Of a stretch of 64,000 bases of DNA, positions 42,563-53,807 are shown piece after piece. This DNA comes from Cladorrhinum sp. PSN259. Taxonomy: Eukaryota; Ascomycota; Sordariomycetes; Sordariales; Podosporaceae. A model generated the notes under the pieces. It had not been told where the DNA came from and did no database searches. It was given only the letters and a program-made list of their open reading frames with translations. The DNA lies in NCBI GenBank assembly GCA_033725935.1, contig MU867071.1, positions 300,392 through 364,391 on the forward strand. The letters run 5' to 3'. Each line of letters begins with the position of its first letter. Position 1 is the stretch's first letter. Position numbers and translations under genes: made by a program.

Positions 42563-43348
42563 ATGGCAAAGCAAGCAAACCTCTACGCATTTCCCGACGT
42601 CCAGTCGCTGGCCCCAGCGCTCCGCGCCTACGTCATCTCTTGCCAGGAAGCCGGCATCGCCCGCCACGGCGTCTTCAAAGTCGCAGTCTCAGGCGGCTCC
42701 CTCCCCAGGACCCTCGCGGCCGCTCTTCTCGAGCCTCCTTCCTCAGAAGACGACGAAGTCAAGTGGGACAAGTGGGAAATCTTCTTCGCTGACGAGCGCG
42801 CCGTGCCACTTGACCATGAAGACTCAAACTACGCCCTTTTGAAGGCCGAGCTCCTTGACCACATCCCAGAGGACGTCGTCCAGCCTTCTATCCACCCGAT
42901 CGACATGGAGTACCTGGAAGACACCCAGGAGCTGGCCGACCAGTACGAGCAGACGCTCGTGCGCAGTTTCGCCAGCAGGGATAGCGTCAAGCTCCCTATT
43001 TTCGATTTGTTGTTGCTTGGCTGTGGACCAGACGGACATACTTGCTCCTTGTTCCCCGGTCATGAACTCCTGCGCGAGACGAGCGCGTGGGTTGCGCCCA
43101 TTGAGGACTCACCTAAGCCTCCCCCGAAGCGCGTTACTTTGACCCTCCCTGTCGTCACGCATTCCGTGCGGGTCGCATTCGTCGCTACCGGTCAAGGAAA
43201 GAAGGAAATCATGAAGGAGATCTTTGAAGGGAACAGCGGTCTCCCATGTGCCCTCGTGAACGAGGGAACCGGAGAAAGATGCAGCTGGTTTGTGGATAAT
43301 GCTGCTGTTCAGGGAGTTAGCTACCCCAGGAGGACATTCAGCTTGTAA
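42563..43348 (+). CDS. 6-phosphogluconolactonase
   Basis: A single exon encodes 261 residues. The enzyme hydrolyses 6-phosphogluconolactone in the oxidative pentose phosphate pathway. Family blocks appear in order: VFKVAVSGGSLPRTL (phosphate-binding), WEIFFADERAVPLDHEDSNY, FDLLLLGCGPDGHTCSLFPGH (active-site region) and RVTLTLPVV. The in-frame ATG at 42491 would add 24 unconserved residues, so I start at MAKQANLYAFP. It corresponds to the yeast Sol3/Sol4 group. Confidence 0.94.
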   Translation: MAKQANLYAFPDVQSLAPALRAYVISCQEAGIARHGVFKVAVSGGSLPRTLAAALLEPPSSEDDEVKWDKWEIFFADERAVPLDHEDSNYALLKAELLDHIPEDVVQPSIHPIDMEYLEDTQELADQYEQTLVRSFASRDSVKLPIFDLLLLGCGPDGHTCSLFPGHELLRETSAWVAPIEDSPKPPPKRVTLTLPVVTHSVRVAFVATGQGKKEIMKEIFEGNSGLPCALVNEGTGERCSWFVDNAAVQGVSYPRRTFSL

Positions 43349-45062
43349 CTCGGGTTATGGATCAGGCGAAGGCAACTAGTTTTGTTTTGAAAGCGGCCGA
43401 AAGATACAAAGGACACAAACAAACAAGCAAACGGCGTTTTTATACTGTCGGTACCAGGGCGGCTGGCGGGCGGGCGGAACCACTTGCGTAGACTACACAT
43501 ATGGCTCAGCTTGAGTTTTGATATCCCCGGACTACATTTTTTGCTTTTAGTTGTTTTTAGTTGTTAATCCATCTCTCTATTATTTATCAATGGAGGAAAT
43601 TAGAACCTTTTTTATTCTCTGCTTCAATATCTTGTATGTTCTTGTTGCTCAAGAAGATATCTCATTCCAAGAGCTTTTCTCGACATCTTTCGATGCCGCT
43701 GCGATACCCTCCCAATCCAGGTTGTTCAATCCAATCACACAATCAGATCTCACTCATTTCCCTTATCAGTACCAAATGGGCGGGCGCCTTTTCCGGTATT
43801 ACAACAACCCAGATCGCAAAATATACATTCTCATGAACTACTATTCATGTACATAATCACGACCAATTATCATCCAGTATGATATGAGCTTGATGCAAAT
43901 GGTCATTGAAGATGGTTACAGATAAGGGAGGCACAGGGTCGAATGAAACACAAGCTTAAATTATATATCTAATACCTGACCAGCAGATCCTGAGTTAATA
44001 TCGTACCTGATGACCAGAATGTTAGCACATCTAGTCTCGCAACGACAATGCTCTATGAAAAAGCGATTGGTGATTCTTTGATCAGACATCCAAGGAAGAA
44101 TTCGCTCTCATTTATCATCACGGTTGCATGACCGAGTATGAATCGAGTGGAAACTGCGAATGTGGGAAATATTTCATCATAAAAGAACCGGGGGATTGTG
44201 CTGTTGCGTGCATAAGAAGTTGACTGACCTTGGATGAGAGGATAGTGTCGACAGCCTGTTGTTGTTAACAGAAAAAGAAGATAAAGGACTGAGCTCAAAT
44301 AAAAGATTTTGTCTGATGAGTTCGACGGTCAGCACTTGAGTTGAGAAAATAAACCTTCCCCAATGGTGGAGTCCACCGAAAAGCATCGAATGTTCTTTGC
44401 CGAAGTCAGACAAAGTTACTGGCAAGCAACAGGAGACCTCCCGTAGGAGTACACCCGAGGCAGTTCTCGTTCATGTTCGATTCAGAGAAAACGAAGACAT
44501 GGTTTTTATCATCATGGTGATGGCAATGATGAAAGAACATTCATTGATCCAGGGAAAAATGAAGAAGGATGTGTAGCTTACCTGGTCCAGTCCATCCAAC
44601 CATCACTGCACACTGACCCTTCTCCAACCGCGAAATCGATCCAATGGCTGATATTAACACTGCGAAAAACGCATCACAAACAAGCAAAGCTTTGATTGCT
44701 GCGCAATTCGAGCCAACGGTCGCGCTAGCGACCTACCAGAGAAACGGAATCGAGACCGGAGAGAGGTTGTGTGTCAGGTGGTTGGGGGATTGATGGAAGA
44801 AAAGAACTTAAGTTCCAAAAGTTTCAAGAAATACCCAGCGAGCAGATAGCGATAAAGAAATTTTGGGAGTGGAGCAGTGGAGCTTTCGGTGGGGCCAGCG
44901 CAAGAAGCTGCAGTGTTGCACGTGACGAAGGAAATTTATGGAACAATAAATCAGGGTCAGGGTCTCAGTCTGTCCGATAAGATAAGCTTGTTCTATGACG
45001 GCGCGCCTCAAGCAAGATCAACAAGACATTAGGAATCTAGCAAAATTCATCATCATACCATC
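43349..45062. other. Long spacer between the lactonase gene and TLS1
   Basis: 1.7 kb with no supportable gene. A 101-codon plus-strand frame (43551-43856) directly follows the lactonase 3' flank and lacks family features. No RNA gene was recognised. Confidence 0.5.
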
Positions 45063-45345
45063 ATGCCGACACCCAGTTCTGGATCAGCAGTCGAACCAAA
45101 AGTTGTTTTTCGCGCCGGGAAAAAGCGAAAGGCGTACCGTCAACGCGCCGAAGAAGAGCTCGGCGAGAAGACCACGGCAAGCGATGAAGGAACTCCAGTT
45201 GCGCCAACCACGACAGATGTAACATCGGAAAATGAGGAAGAAAAAGGGCTTTCAGTATCTGAAGTGCTTCGATTACGGAATACTCGAAAACACAAACCTG
45301 GAGGTGTCGGATTCCGTGCTGGACAGTTCGATAGTGCGACAGCCG

Positions 45346-45384
<39 letters not shown>

Positions 45385-46303
45385 GCGAACAGGGTTTGGT
45401 TCTTCATGATGGCGCAAGCGCGCAAGCAAGCATGGACAGCATTGGTGGAGTGAACACACGATTTGCGCCGCAAACCGGGTTGGTTGGTGAAATAGTGAAC
45501 AAGCATATGTGAGTATATTCTTTCAGGAGCTTTGGCGAGCGGTGGCTGATCAAGCAAGGGAGGAATATGTAGAATCCGAGCTAGCTAGACGAAAGCGACA
45601 TGCCGCAGAAGCATCGGCGCGTCAGGAAGAAGAAGCAAACAAGAGCACCTCTGCGACAGATGGCCGGCCAGACTCGCTTCTGGCGGGCACTATCCCACAA
45701 GCTGTTGATTCACAGAGAGTCCTGCAAGGCAAACTCTTAGAGATCGACCTTGGAGATGACGCTCGTGCACGAAATATTGCAATGACAGAACGTGCTCGAA
45801 GGCGACTACAGGGTCAGATCGATGAGGAGGATGAAGACTCAACTGATGGTCAGAACAGAAAGGTTCGCATTGGTCGCGATGGGAAACCCTGGCGACCACG
45901 AAATCGTCGGACCAGTGATGATATCAAGCGTGATCAGTTGGTTGAGGCGTTCTTGAGCGAGAACAAGCGTACGTTATCCTCGGAATTCTTAAGCAGGAGA
46001 ACAGTAACTAATTTTTGTCCAGTTGATATGTATGATGTTCCATCAGAACGGACTGCAGGCGCAGCCGCTCCTGAAGAGGATGACGAATACGCAGCTGATG
46101 ATAGGATTGCGGAGGAGTTCCGACGGGAGTTCATGGATGCAATGGCTCAAAGAAACCGGAAGAGGAGACCACCTCCGAGTGCCAAGCAGGCTGTGAAGTC
46201 CAGAGAAGATATTCTCAAGGGACCTAAGCTTGGTGGCAGTCGTAATGCTAGAGCAGCTGCACGAGATGTTTTGCTCAAGGAGCAGCAGTCCAAGCGGAGA
46301 TGA
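45063..46303 (+). CDS. TLS1: Tls1/C9orf78 (HCA59) family spliceosome-associated protein
   Basis: Three exons (45063-45508, 45559-45968, 46023-46303) give 378 residues. The first intron is 50 nt. The joined KHMEEYVESELARRKR block and LSENKLDMYDVPSER are typical of the family. Other marks are VVFRAGKKRKAYRQR at the start, LSVSEVLRLRNTRKHKPGGVGF, and the basic end. In fission yeast Tls1 works with the Brr2 helicase region in splicing of selected pre-mRNAs; human C9orf78 is found in late spliceosomes. A run of 12 Asn (residues 96-107), encoded by pure AAC codons, interrupts the N-terminal third. Confidence 0.88.
45348..45383 (+). repeat. (AAC)12 microsatellite within TLS1
   Basis: Twelve AAC codons in a row encode poly-asparagine in TLS1. 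A similar tract occurs on the other strand at 50085-50126, upstream of DIB1. Confidence 0.9.
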
Positions 46304-46750
46304 TGGGACACGGAGGCGTGTAGTGGTATTTCAATATCATCTGCTACCTGCTGCAATGTGGCGTAAGAAGAGTCTGAGATTAGATTGATAATTACTATGA
46401 CACGAGCGTGCTCAGTTGAATCAAATACAAACACATTACTACCCACTAATACTACATAGACAATCTCCGAATCCCCAAATCTCCAACGGTTCCTCCCGCC
46501 AATGCGGGGAATATGGGGACTATGCCATTTGCATTCAAACTATGATTGGAGCGCAAATCGAGGTGTCCAAGTTCCCAAGGACATAAGCTTTTGGAGCTTG
46601 ATTCTTGATTTCTCCAACTTCAACTCACAAGGAAAAAAAAAAAAGGAAAAAAAGAGTCAAGCCCACAATTGCATCTGTAAACCCGCCACGGAAACCTCAT
46701 CCTTTCCAGCCATCAAACACAGCACACGCAAGAACAAAAAGAACACAAAA
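46304..46750. other. Spacer between TLS1 and POP4
   Basis: 447 bp with the POP4 promoter. The POP4 frame is open upstream to 46502, but that stretch (with an A12 run near 46631) is not conserved-looking. Confidence 0.5.
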
Positions 46751-47479
46751 ATGACTAGCAAAGCACCGAAAAACGAACCCATAGCAGCCGTCCTCCTCGC
46801 GCGCGCACATGGACCAGAAGAAGCAGCCCGCATCCACACCGAAAAAGTCCAACAACGTCCCCTCTTTTTACGACCAAACTCCCCGCCGCCATCATCAAAC
46901 GCCCGCGAGATCAGAAGGAAAGCAAGACAGGAAAAAGAAAAGCTCAAAAGGTCCAAAAAGGTTCTGTCTGCGACGGAACGTCGCAAGCGCGGTCTGTACA
47001 GGATCCCCAAGCAGGGACAAAAGTACACCCTGTTCGAACCGTTGCACCACCTATGGCTGGGCTATATCCGCGAGATCTTGGGGAACGAGGTGTACATGGG
47101 CGGCGAAGGGGCGGCTGCTAAGCTTGCCAGTGCGGATTTTCACGGCGCGGGGGTTCAGGTTGTCAGGAGTGGGTGTGTGAGTCGTGTTGGGATTGCGGGG
47201 ATAGTGATCAAGGATAGCAGGTTTGCGTTTGAGATTGTGACGCGAAAAAATGTGGTCAAGTTGGTGCCGAAGGAGGGGACCGTGTTTAGGTTTGAGGTTC
47301 CGGTGCCGGTGCCTAAAAAGGAAGAGGAAGGAGGAAAAGAAGGGGAAGAGGGTGGGGAAAAGCAGAAGAAGGAAGAGTCTTCGAATATGGTGTTTGAAGT
47401 CCATGGGGAGCAGTTCCAGTTTCGTTCGGCGGATAGGGCCTCGAGGAAGTTTAGGGCACATTTTTCAAAGAAGCTTTGA
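46751..47479 (+). CDS. POP4: RNase P/MRP subunit Pop4 (Rpp29)
   Basis: A single exon encodes 242 residues. Pop4 is shared by RNase P and RNase MRP; its Sm-like barrel (archaeal Rpp29/aRpp29) binds the RNA specificity region. The basic helix ATERRKRGLYRIPKQGQKYTLFEPLHHLWLGYIREIL is the family hallmark. The barrel follows (KLASADFHGAGVQVVRSG, then VGIAGIVIKDSRFAFEIVT, then KLVPKEGTVFRFEVP). An unusual Glu/Gly/Lys-rich insert (about 185-210) precedes the last strand FEVHGEQFQFRSADRASRKFR. The start MTSKAPK is chosen over upstream in-frame codons because the upstream sequence is A-rich leader. Confidence 0.93.
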   Translation: MTSKAPKNEPIAAVLLARAHGPEEAARIHTEKVQQRPLFLRPNSPPPSSNAREIRRKARQEKEKLKRSKKVLSATERRKRGLYRIPKQGQKYTLFEPLHHLWLGYIREILGNEVYMGGEGAAAKLASADFHGAGVQVVRSGCVSRVGIAGIVIKDSRFAFEIVTRKNVVKLVPKEGTVFRFEVPVPVPKKEEEGGKEGEEGGEKQKKEESSNMVFEVHGEQFQFRSADRASRKFRAHFSKKL

Positions 47480-49577
47480 TTGGGAATGGGTATGGAAACA
47501 GAAGAGATGGGATTTTGGGAGCAGGGTGCATAAGATCAGGTTTGATCGGGACTCTGGATGAACTGCTAGTCATATTGGATGCTTAAAGGTTCCAGAGAGC
47601 ACACAATATACAGGAGTTTGGAAATGAGAGTGTCATTTTATTCGATGGTAAGTCAAGGCCAGGTCTAAACCATGCCATATTTCTAATTCGACGTAGCATG
47701 AATAGGGACTGCCCACATCTCTGGCAACGGCCTCGAAACTTCTCCAGAGTCGTCGGCCTTTCACATGATTTACCATTTTAACCCAGATCTGCGGAACTGG
47801 TACGTAACGCTGCTCTTTGATGATGAGCAATACTGCTTTTCACAACACGATATGAGTTGGTTCGGTCAAACAGACAAACCTGCTGCAATCCAAAATGTTG
47901 AGGCTGTGCATGTGTTTACCACCAAATTACCCCGAAGTTTGGTTGCGAAATGACATGATGTCTTATTCAGAGCATATCCTACAGTCATCAAAGCCACACC
48001 AGGATGCCGCTAAACCCATGTGACAGCACGTCTCAAGAAAATGCAACCAAGTTCAAGTTATTAGGCAAAACGGATATAGATTCACCATTAGCAGGAGAAG
48101 AGAATAGTACAGGAGCCGTTTCGGATAGACATTGGTAGATAACCTCAAATAACGAGGAGTATGACGATATATCACCCAACCCTCTCATCGAATTAAAACT
48201 TCATCGAGTTGAGCTTTGTCGAATAAACTTCATGGCGTCATTCTATCTGCTTCCAGCAAAGCCTTCTTGCTTCTAGCTCATAGCCATGAACGCCTCGTTT
48301 TGCAGAAATGCCGCTCTGACAATTTGCATTACTCACAGAATTTCTGAGGTATATAGTCTCCCTCTTCCTCCCATCTTACGCCCATTTCCTTTCTTCATTC
48401 TTTCCCCTTCATCCTTTCCTCTTCGTCTCTTTCCTTCCTTCTGTCTTTTCCATTTCCCAATAAAAACTGAGGCGGAAGAAAGAACAGGTTCTTGTGAACC
48501 TTTCTCTTGCGCGCTTAGCCCAGCGTTGTAAGCGGTGAGAGGCCGGAGATTCTCTGCCCGGGGAGAATTCTCTGACACAAACGAAACAATGGTCTGGGCG
48601 GCCCAGCTTGAGCGAGTGTGAGCGAGAAGCCTTATTATACTTCCGGGTGGTTCGGCGGGACCTCAGATTTATCCATCTTGTTCCAATGTAAACACGTAGA
48701 TTGCTTGTATGTCTCACTTGTGACTCATGATCCATCTTGTGCTTCAACCGTAGAGCTCCCTAACAACTGGCCTCCATGTAACCGCGTAGCCTGAATCTCT
48801 GTCATTTCCTTCTGTACGTTCTCGTGACTTCCTTTGTTGTCCTTGTGAATCGTCATCCATCATGTGCTTTGACCGAGAGTTCCCGTGGCGTCTGGTCACT
48901 GCCTCATTCTGCGCATTATCATCTGACTAAGTGTTTTGCCACAGCCTGCTCCAAAACAACTCGCGCAGCCTTTTTCTTCGGCCTCGGTGCCTATCCTGTA
49001 TATCTTTTTCCCCTTAAGTTGCATATTGTTCGCTTCACGGCTGCGTTGAGCCCAATCACCGTCTTGAGAGATACAGAACGCAAGTTGGTGACCAAAGGTC
49101 TGGCGATGCCTTGCAAGGGCGTCGATGACTTGGAAGAACGGCTGGTGAGTGATGATGCCGAAGGAAGAAAAAAAGAGGCTTGCCGAAAGGAAGAAACCCG
49201 GGAATAAATCGCCTTGTTCTGCACTCCGACCCCTCTAGCTATACTGACTCTCGCCATGATGGTGATGATGAGTATAGTATTGGATGATGGATGGTCAACT
49301 GGCTACCTTGAAGAACGCTAAAGCTGTTAAAGAGGTCTGGCTGAATGGATCGCAGCAGAGGGAAGAAAAGAAGGAAAGGGGAAAAAGCAGTGATAATCGT
49401 GGTTGTCAGATGGGCCGTGAATCAGCCCCGCTAATCCTGTGTTGCGCCTGTCTGTCTCCCGCGACTACATCCACCTGCACACATGCTCACTTTCGCTCGT
49501 CCTGTCGTCTGATGCGCTGTGAAGCTAGATTATATCGCTACTGTGAAACGCCCTGGACCAAGATATACCTTTGCACT
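47480..49577. other. Long convergent spacer between POP4 and DIB1
   Basis: 2.1 kb without a supportable gene. A short stretch near 48517-48550 resembles part of the tRNA-like unit at 17281-17325 (see findings). Remaining open frames are short and of random composition. Confidence 0.5.
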
Positions 49578-50009
49578 CTAATAACGGTGCCGAGTTGAGT
49601 AATCCTTCGGGCTGACCACCAAACCACGCCCCTTCTTAGCCCCGCGATACACCGTCTCGATGATATCTATTAGCTCCTGCTTGTCCTCCAAGACCCATTT
49701 GATCTTGTTGTTGTCGCCTGTCCCCAGGTCAATCATCATGTGCTTGTTCCGGAAGAAGAACATGAGTGTGCATTCGTCGTAGAGCTCGTACATGGTGTTG
49801 AAGTCGGGAACTTGTTGGATATCGCAGAGATAGATGACGGCAAAGTTCTTCACCTTGTCAGCAATTCGATACAGGACTTCATCCTGTCGCATGCACTCGG
49901 GCGAGGCGTCCTTGCCGAAGCGGATGACAACGAGGCGCTCGTCTTCGCTGAGGATGGCCTGGTCGACGTGCCAGCCGCTATTGAGGTGGGGGAGAACAAT
50001 AGATCCCAT
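49578..50009 (-). CDS. DIB1: U5 snRNP component Dib1 (15 kDa, thioredoxin-like)
   Basis: A single exon encodes 143 residues, the standard length. Dib1 is a tri-snRNP protein that must leave before the spliceosome is activated. MGSIVLPHLNSGWHVDQAIL is the invariant start. It is followed by RLVVIRFGKDASPECMRQDEVLY and LCDIQQVPDFNTMYELYDECTLMFFFRNKHM. The thioredoxin fold lacks a redox CxxC, as in all Dib1 proteins. The frame stays open upstream for another 72 codons to an ATG at 50225, through a TTG/AAC microsatellite. The longer form would be exceptional, so the conserved start is used. Confidence 0.95.
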   Translation of the reverse strand: MGSIVLPHLNSGWHVDQAILSEDERLVVIRFGKDASPECMRQDEVLYRIADKVKNFAVIYLCDIQQVPDFNTMYELYDECTLMFFFRNKHMMIDLGTGDNNKIKWVLEDKQELIDIIETVYRGAKKGRGLVVSPKDYSTRHRY

Positions 50010-50090
50010 GTTGTCTACAGATATCCGGGGTTTCTTCTTCAGGATGCGAATAACAGGTGTCGGGAGAACGCGAAACTGGACAAAGTTGTT

Positions 50091-50128
<38 letters not shown>

Positions 50129-51093
50129 ATGGAAGCTTGGGTTTCGTGACCTGGGGTTTCGCTTGTGAAAGTTCCAGGCACTCCAGGCTGTGTTCTCGAA
50201 GCCAGTCGAAGAAGGCCCCACCCATCCACGGAGAGGCCCCACCTCAGCGATGACGTAACAGCCAATCAGTCTAAGCCATTGTCTTTTGGCGACGTTTCGC
50301 AGCTCCCATAAACCCACTGCATATAAATATGTACTCTTCTGCCATCGCTGCAACAATTGACAATCATAATCATGACAATTGAGATTGGTCACAGAGAAAA
50401 TCTTGGGGCTAATGCTAGATAGGGAAATAGAAACTCTACATCATCAAACTAGCAGCTAGATTCGATCCTTTTGATTGACAACGGCGTTGAGGGCATTGGG
50501 TAACGTCCTCCTTGCGCCGTGACCATGGTTCAAGAGTGATTCGTCCGTCTTCGGTTTCTTTGCAAAGCCGCCAGAGCAACATGTGTGGCGGGCATCATCG
50601 ATGACCACCTTCACATACGGCTTCATAAGGTCGGAGGCCGTCAATCTCTCAGAGGTGCTGATTTTTCTGCCGGGCCAATGGTCTTTAATACAACTCCAGG
50701 AAGGGAGAACATAAGTGAAGGTAGCTCTTAAGCCTAGCTAGTGTCGGGGTCTTCAAAAGCCTATAGTCTGACTAGAAGCCTGTTACCTATGGCCCGAACA
50801 GTGATTATCGACTATAGAGGAGAACTCAGGGAGTGTATACTCCGATTCAGTTAAATCCGTGTTCCGCCTATGAGAGGCTTAGCTGAAGCTCGGTTGTAGC
50901 GTCGAGTCGCTGGAAATGGTCGGTTTTCGTCGGGTAATACTGTTGCTTCAGTTGAGCTACTTGAGGTATTGTATAAATTCGATATTCAAATTCGATTGCA
51001 CGGGATAATCTGGATAATTGGATTCGAAAATGGCCCCGGTCGAGAAGGCCAACGATGACTAGTTTGCTGATTGAAGGATGAAATCTTAAGCCT
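50010..51093. other. Spacer between DIB1 and GPI18
   Basis: About 1.1 kb holding the DIB1 leader, with its microsatellite, and the 3' flank of GPI18. No other feature was recognised. Confidence 0.5.
50085..50126 (-). repeat. (AAC)n microsatellite upstream of DIB1
   Basis: Fourteen AAC/AAT triplets on the minus strand lie in the DIB1 leader, in frame with the coding region. They are one of two AAC tracts in the window. Confidence 0.9.
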
Positions 51094-52605
51094 TCATGCT
51101 GGAGGTAAGAATGACGCAAACAAAACCCCCTGAATGGAGGCGTAAACGACCATAAACTTGACAATGTGACTTGCTGTTTTCTCTCCCCGGCTAAGACGAC
51201 CAGCTAACCACCAATACCAGAGGGGATAACCGGATGATATCCTCGTGATGATCTGGACGTGATACATGGTCATGGCCAGGACGGCGAGTATTACTTGAAT
51301 CGCCGCTGTAGATTGAAGGAGGGCGAATAGCTGAGCGGACTCGGAAGTCTCCTGCTGCTGCTGAGGTTCACGAGCCAAAGTCAGTTGATCCACCCCTGAC
51401 TTGACCAGGATCGCGAGCATCGGAGCAGCGAGCAGGAAAAGCGGTATATTAGGTAAAGTCCAGTACCGAAGAAACCCGGTATTCCTAAAAAGGTAGCAAA
51501 TAGGTAATTAGCTTTTACTGTAGTCTAAGGTATCATGTCGTAGAGAATAAAAATCAAGGCACAAAATCTTACCAATAGTATTCCTGAACAAAGGTGTAAA
51601 TGCTTGGCAGTAACTTCTGACACCATGGCCTAAGCTCACCCCCTACGTCAGAAGCACCGGAACATAACCGTTGGTAAGCAAACGCCTGAGGAATGGCGGT
51701 TCCAGCCGCCACACAGACTCCGCCAACTCCCAAGGCAATCAGACGGCGAACGGTGTCAACTGGACTTCGAGGCAGGTTAGGAAGATGACGGATCACTTCC
51801 CAAGCGAAAGGGATCCCGTTAAGGATACCATTACTCCGGAAAGCAGTAGCTAACCCAAACAAGATCCCCGACAGTATAAATCCAGAGTCTCGGTAGACTG
51901 GTTGTCGCTCGCTGACACTGCTCAATGCAAAGAGCAGATATCCCAAAAATGACAGCAATGCAAAGGAGCTCTCTGCATACGGAGCAGAGAGGAAAAGCCC
52001 GGCAGGGGAGAAAATATGTAACACCGCTGAGAGCAGTGATCTCTTCCTGTTTCCCAGTACGAGACAGCCCAAGCGGTAAAGCACAAATGCAGACAGTAAA
52101 TGTGCCGTATTAGACACAAAAACACCTGCCAGGGCTTCATGAAGGGCGCTTTCACCTTCGGTCTCACCAACAAACCCGATGCTCTGCAACCCTTTTTAAC
52201 ATTTATTATTAGCCTTGAATATTTACTTAGTTTCAACTCCCTATGAACTTAATACTCACCAAATAAAAGTCCTCTCACGACAGTCGGCAACCCCGCGCCA
52301 AAAGCCCATTCCTGTTCGAACCGATATCCCCGTCGGGCCTGAGTTACAAAGTAGATGGCATCCCAGCTGGTAAATCGTGCAGCGACCTGGCTCATAAAAT
52401 TTCCATAGGGCTGGTGTATTTGACGTACAACCAGGCTGCCCGACGTGTCATATGCGTCACCGGTCAGGAGAGCAGCTCCCAGGGTGATGGCGAATAGGAA
52501 AACTTTCCATGCCACAAAGGTTTTTAGGATGGTGAGGTATGGATGTGATGGTAGAGATGGTGGAGGTGAATTATTGCTCTTTCGTGTGCAAGATGAGGTT
52601 GTCAT
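51094..52605 (-). CDS. GPI18: GPI mannosyltransferase 2 (PIG-V)
   Basis: Three exons (52605-52260, 52191-51573, 51484-51094) give 451 residues. Gpi18/PIG-V adds the second mannose to the GPI core on the lumenal side of the ER membrane. The N-terminal membrane segment is followed by the lumenal loop FTSWDAIYFVTQARRGYRFEQEWAFGAGLP, which contains the catalytic-site SWDA/E-W pattern of PIG-V. Further blocks are FVSNTAHLLSAFVLYRLG, FSPAGLFLSAPYAESSFALLSFLGY and FRSNGILNGI. At least seven more hydrophobic helices can be seen. The first acceptor follows AAAAAG, which is less typical; phase and homology support it. Confidence 0.92.
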
Positions 52606-52942
52606 GATGAAAAGGGGTTCACCCGGTGGTGAAGTGAAAAGTGGAGTCGGGAATTAGGAGGAAAAACTAAAATCGATATATGGTTTCTAATGAAGCATTT
52701 CTGCTTCTTTTAGAACAGCTCTTCGTTTTATTCTTGATATGCCGGTTTGAGAGGCTGTTGGCCAGGTCAAGGAGGCTCTTCGGGTGTTGATGAAGGTTGC
52801 AATTTGGAAGTTTCCGTGACAAGCGTTTCCGAAAAAGCTAGGCCCCACCTGAGCGTTGTTGGCAGGCCCTTTTCAGCCTTATTAGACACATCCTGCATCA
52901 ACCAATCAACGACATTCTGTTGCGCCGTGGCTGCACACATGT
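52606..52942. other. Spacer upstream of GPI18
   Basis: 337 bp containing the GPI18 promoter and the 3' flank of the SNM1/RPR2 gene. Nothing else was seen. Confidence 0.5.
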
Positions 52943-53545
52943 TCATTTTGACATGAAGTCAGCAAGGCTTAATCCAAGGCCTGGTCTAGAACTCTTGGAC
53001 TGTTCAAGCAGGGCCTGAAGACCGGCTTTTCTGGATTTGGCTCTCTTTTTGCTGCTGGCATTCAAGCTCGTCTTTGAAGAGGACGCTTCCTGTGGAATAG
53101 CACTGGCCAATGAAAGGGCTGTTGCTGTTGGAGGTGGTTGCAATGAGCCTATGGTGGTGCCCTTGGTAACCTTGGGGGGTTTGAACTTGTGCCTCAATAT
53201 TGGTGCTGGAGCTGGAAGTTTGATGTGGGTTTTCGCATCACAGCGGCCACAAGTGATAATCTTTGTCGGACCCGATTCCCGAGATTCTGGTTTCTTTGCA
53301 TTGCAGCCCTTCTGTTTCTTGATCTTAACGGGTTTGAAGTCCAAGCTACTCTGCTTTCCCATGACCATGATATGGCCGCAGCGGTCACAGACATGTTGCC
53401 TTTGACTATCGGTTTGTTCCAGTCCGTTCTCGAGCATCAGGCCATTGCGCTGGTTCATAAGGTACGCTGAGCTCTCTGGTGCTATGGTCGCTAAGAGATG
53501 TCCCGCATCAGTAAGAAAATTGAGCGTTTCTGTAAGGGAAGCCAT
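52943..53545 (-). CDS. RNase P/MRP zinc-ribbon subunit (Rpr2/Snm1 family)
   Basis: A single exon encodes 200 residues. The N-terminal helices (LNFLTDAGHLLATIAPESSAYL) and the zinc ribbon C53-x2-C56...C99-x2-C102 (HVCDRCGHIMVMG, then ITCGRCDAKTH) define the Rpr2/Rpp21/Snm1 family. In yeast Rpr2 is RNase P-specific and Snm1 is RNase MRP-specific. The insertion between the two Cys pairs and the long basic tail (SSKKRAKSRKAGLQALLEQSK) make this resemble Snm1 in size, but I cannot decide between them. It is divergent from GUK1 across about 262 bp. Confidence 0.85.
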   Translation of the reverse strand: MASLTETLNFLTDAGHLLATIAPESSAYLMNQRNGLMLENGLEQTDSQRQHVCDRCGHIMVMGKQSSLDFKPVKIKKQKGCNAKKPESRESGPTKIITCGRCDAKTHIKLPAPAPILRHKFKPPKVTKGTTIGSLQPPPTATALSLASAIPQEASSSKTSLNASSKKRAKSRKAGLQALLEQSKSSRPGLGLSLADFMSK

Positions 53546-53807
53546 CTTGGTTCTGGTTGATCGGATGGATTCGTTGATAAAGTCAAACTCCCCAGCCTAT
53601 CCCAGACCAATTTCTGCTTTGTGGGAACCCCTGAGACCCCCACATTTGGGCGCGGTGGGGCACCTGTCAAACACCCAAAGAACGCCACTTGCGCGGCGGG
53701 AGAGTCACCGATTTTCTGACATTGAGACGGCCTCTCTTTTCAGTTCCCACATTCCCTAAATGCGACATTTGCTTTATACTTCATTCAAGTCTATTCGCCC
53801 GCGTTTT

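Noticed and set aside
42069..42842. A 257-codon plus-strand frame rich in Ser, Pro and Thr
   Set aside because: It overlaps the 6-phosphogluconolactonase gene in another frame and begins in a homopyrimidine tract; its composition is that of a shadow frame.
43551..43856. A 101-codon plus-strand frame after the lactonase
   Set aside because: AT-rich 3' flank, no motif, no splice context.
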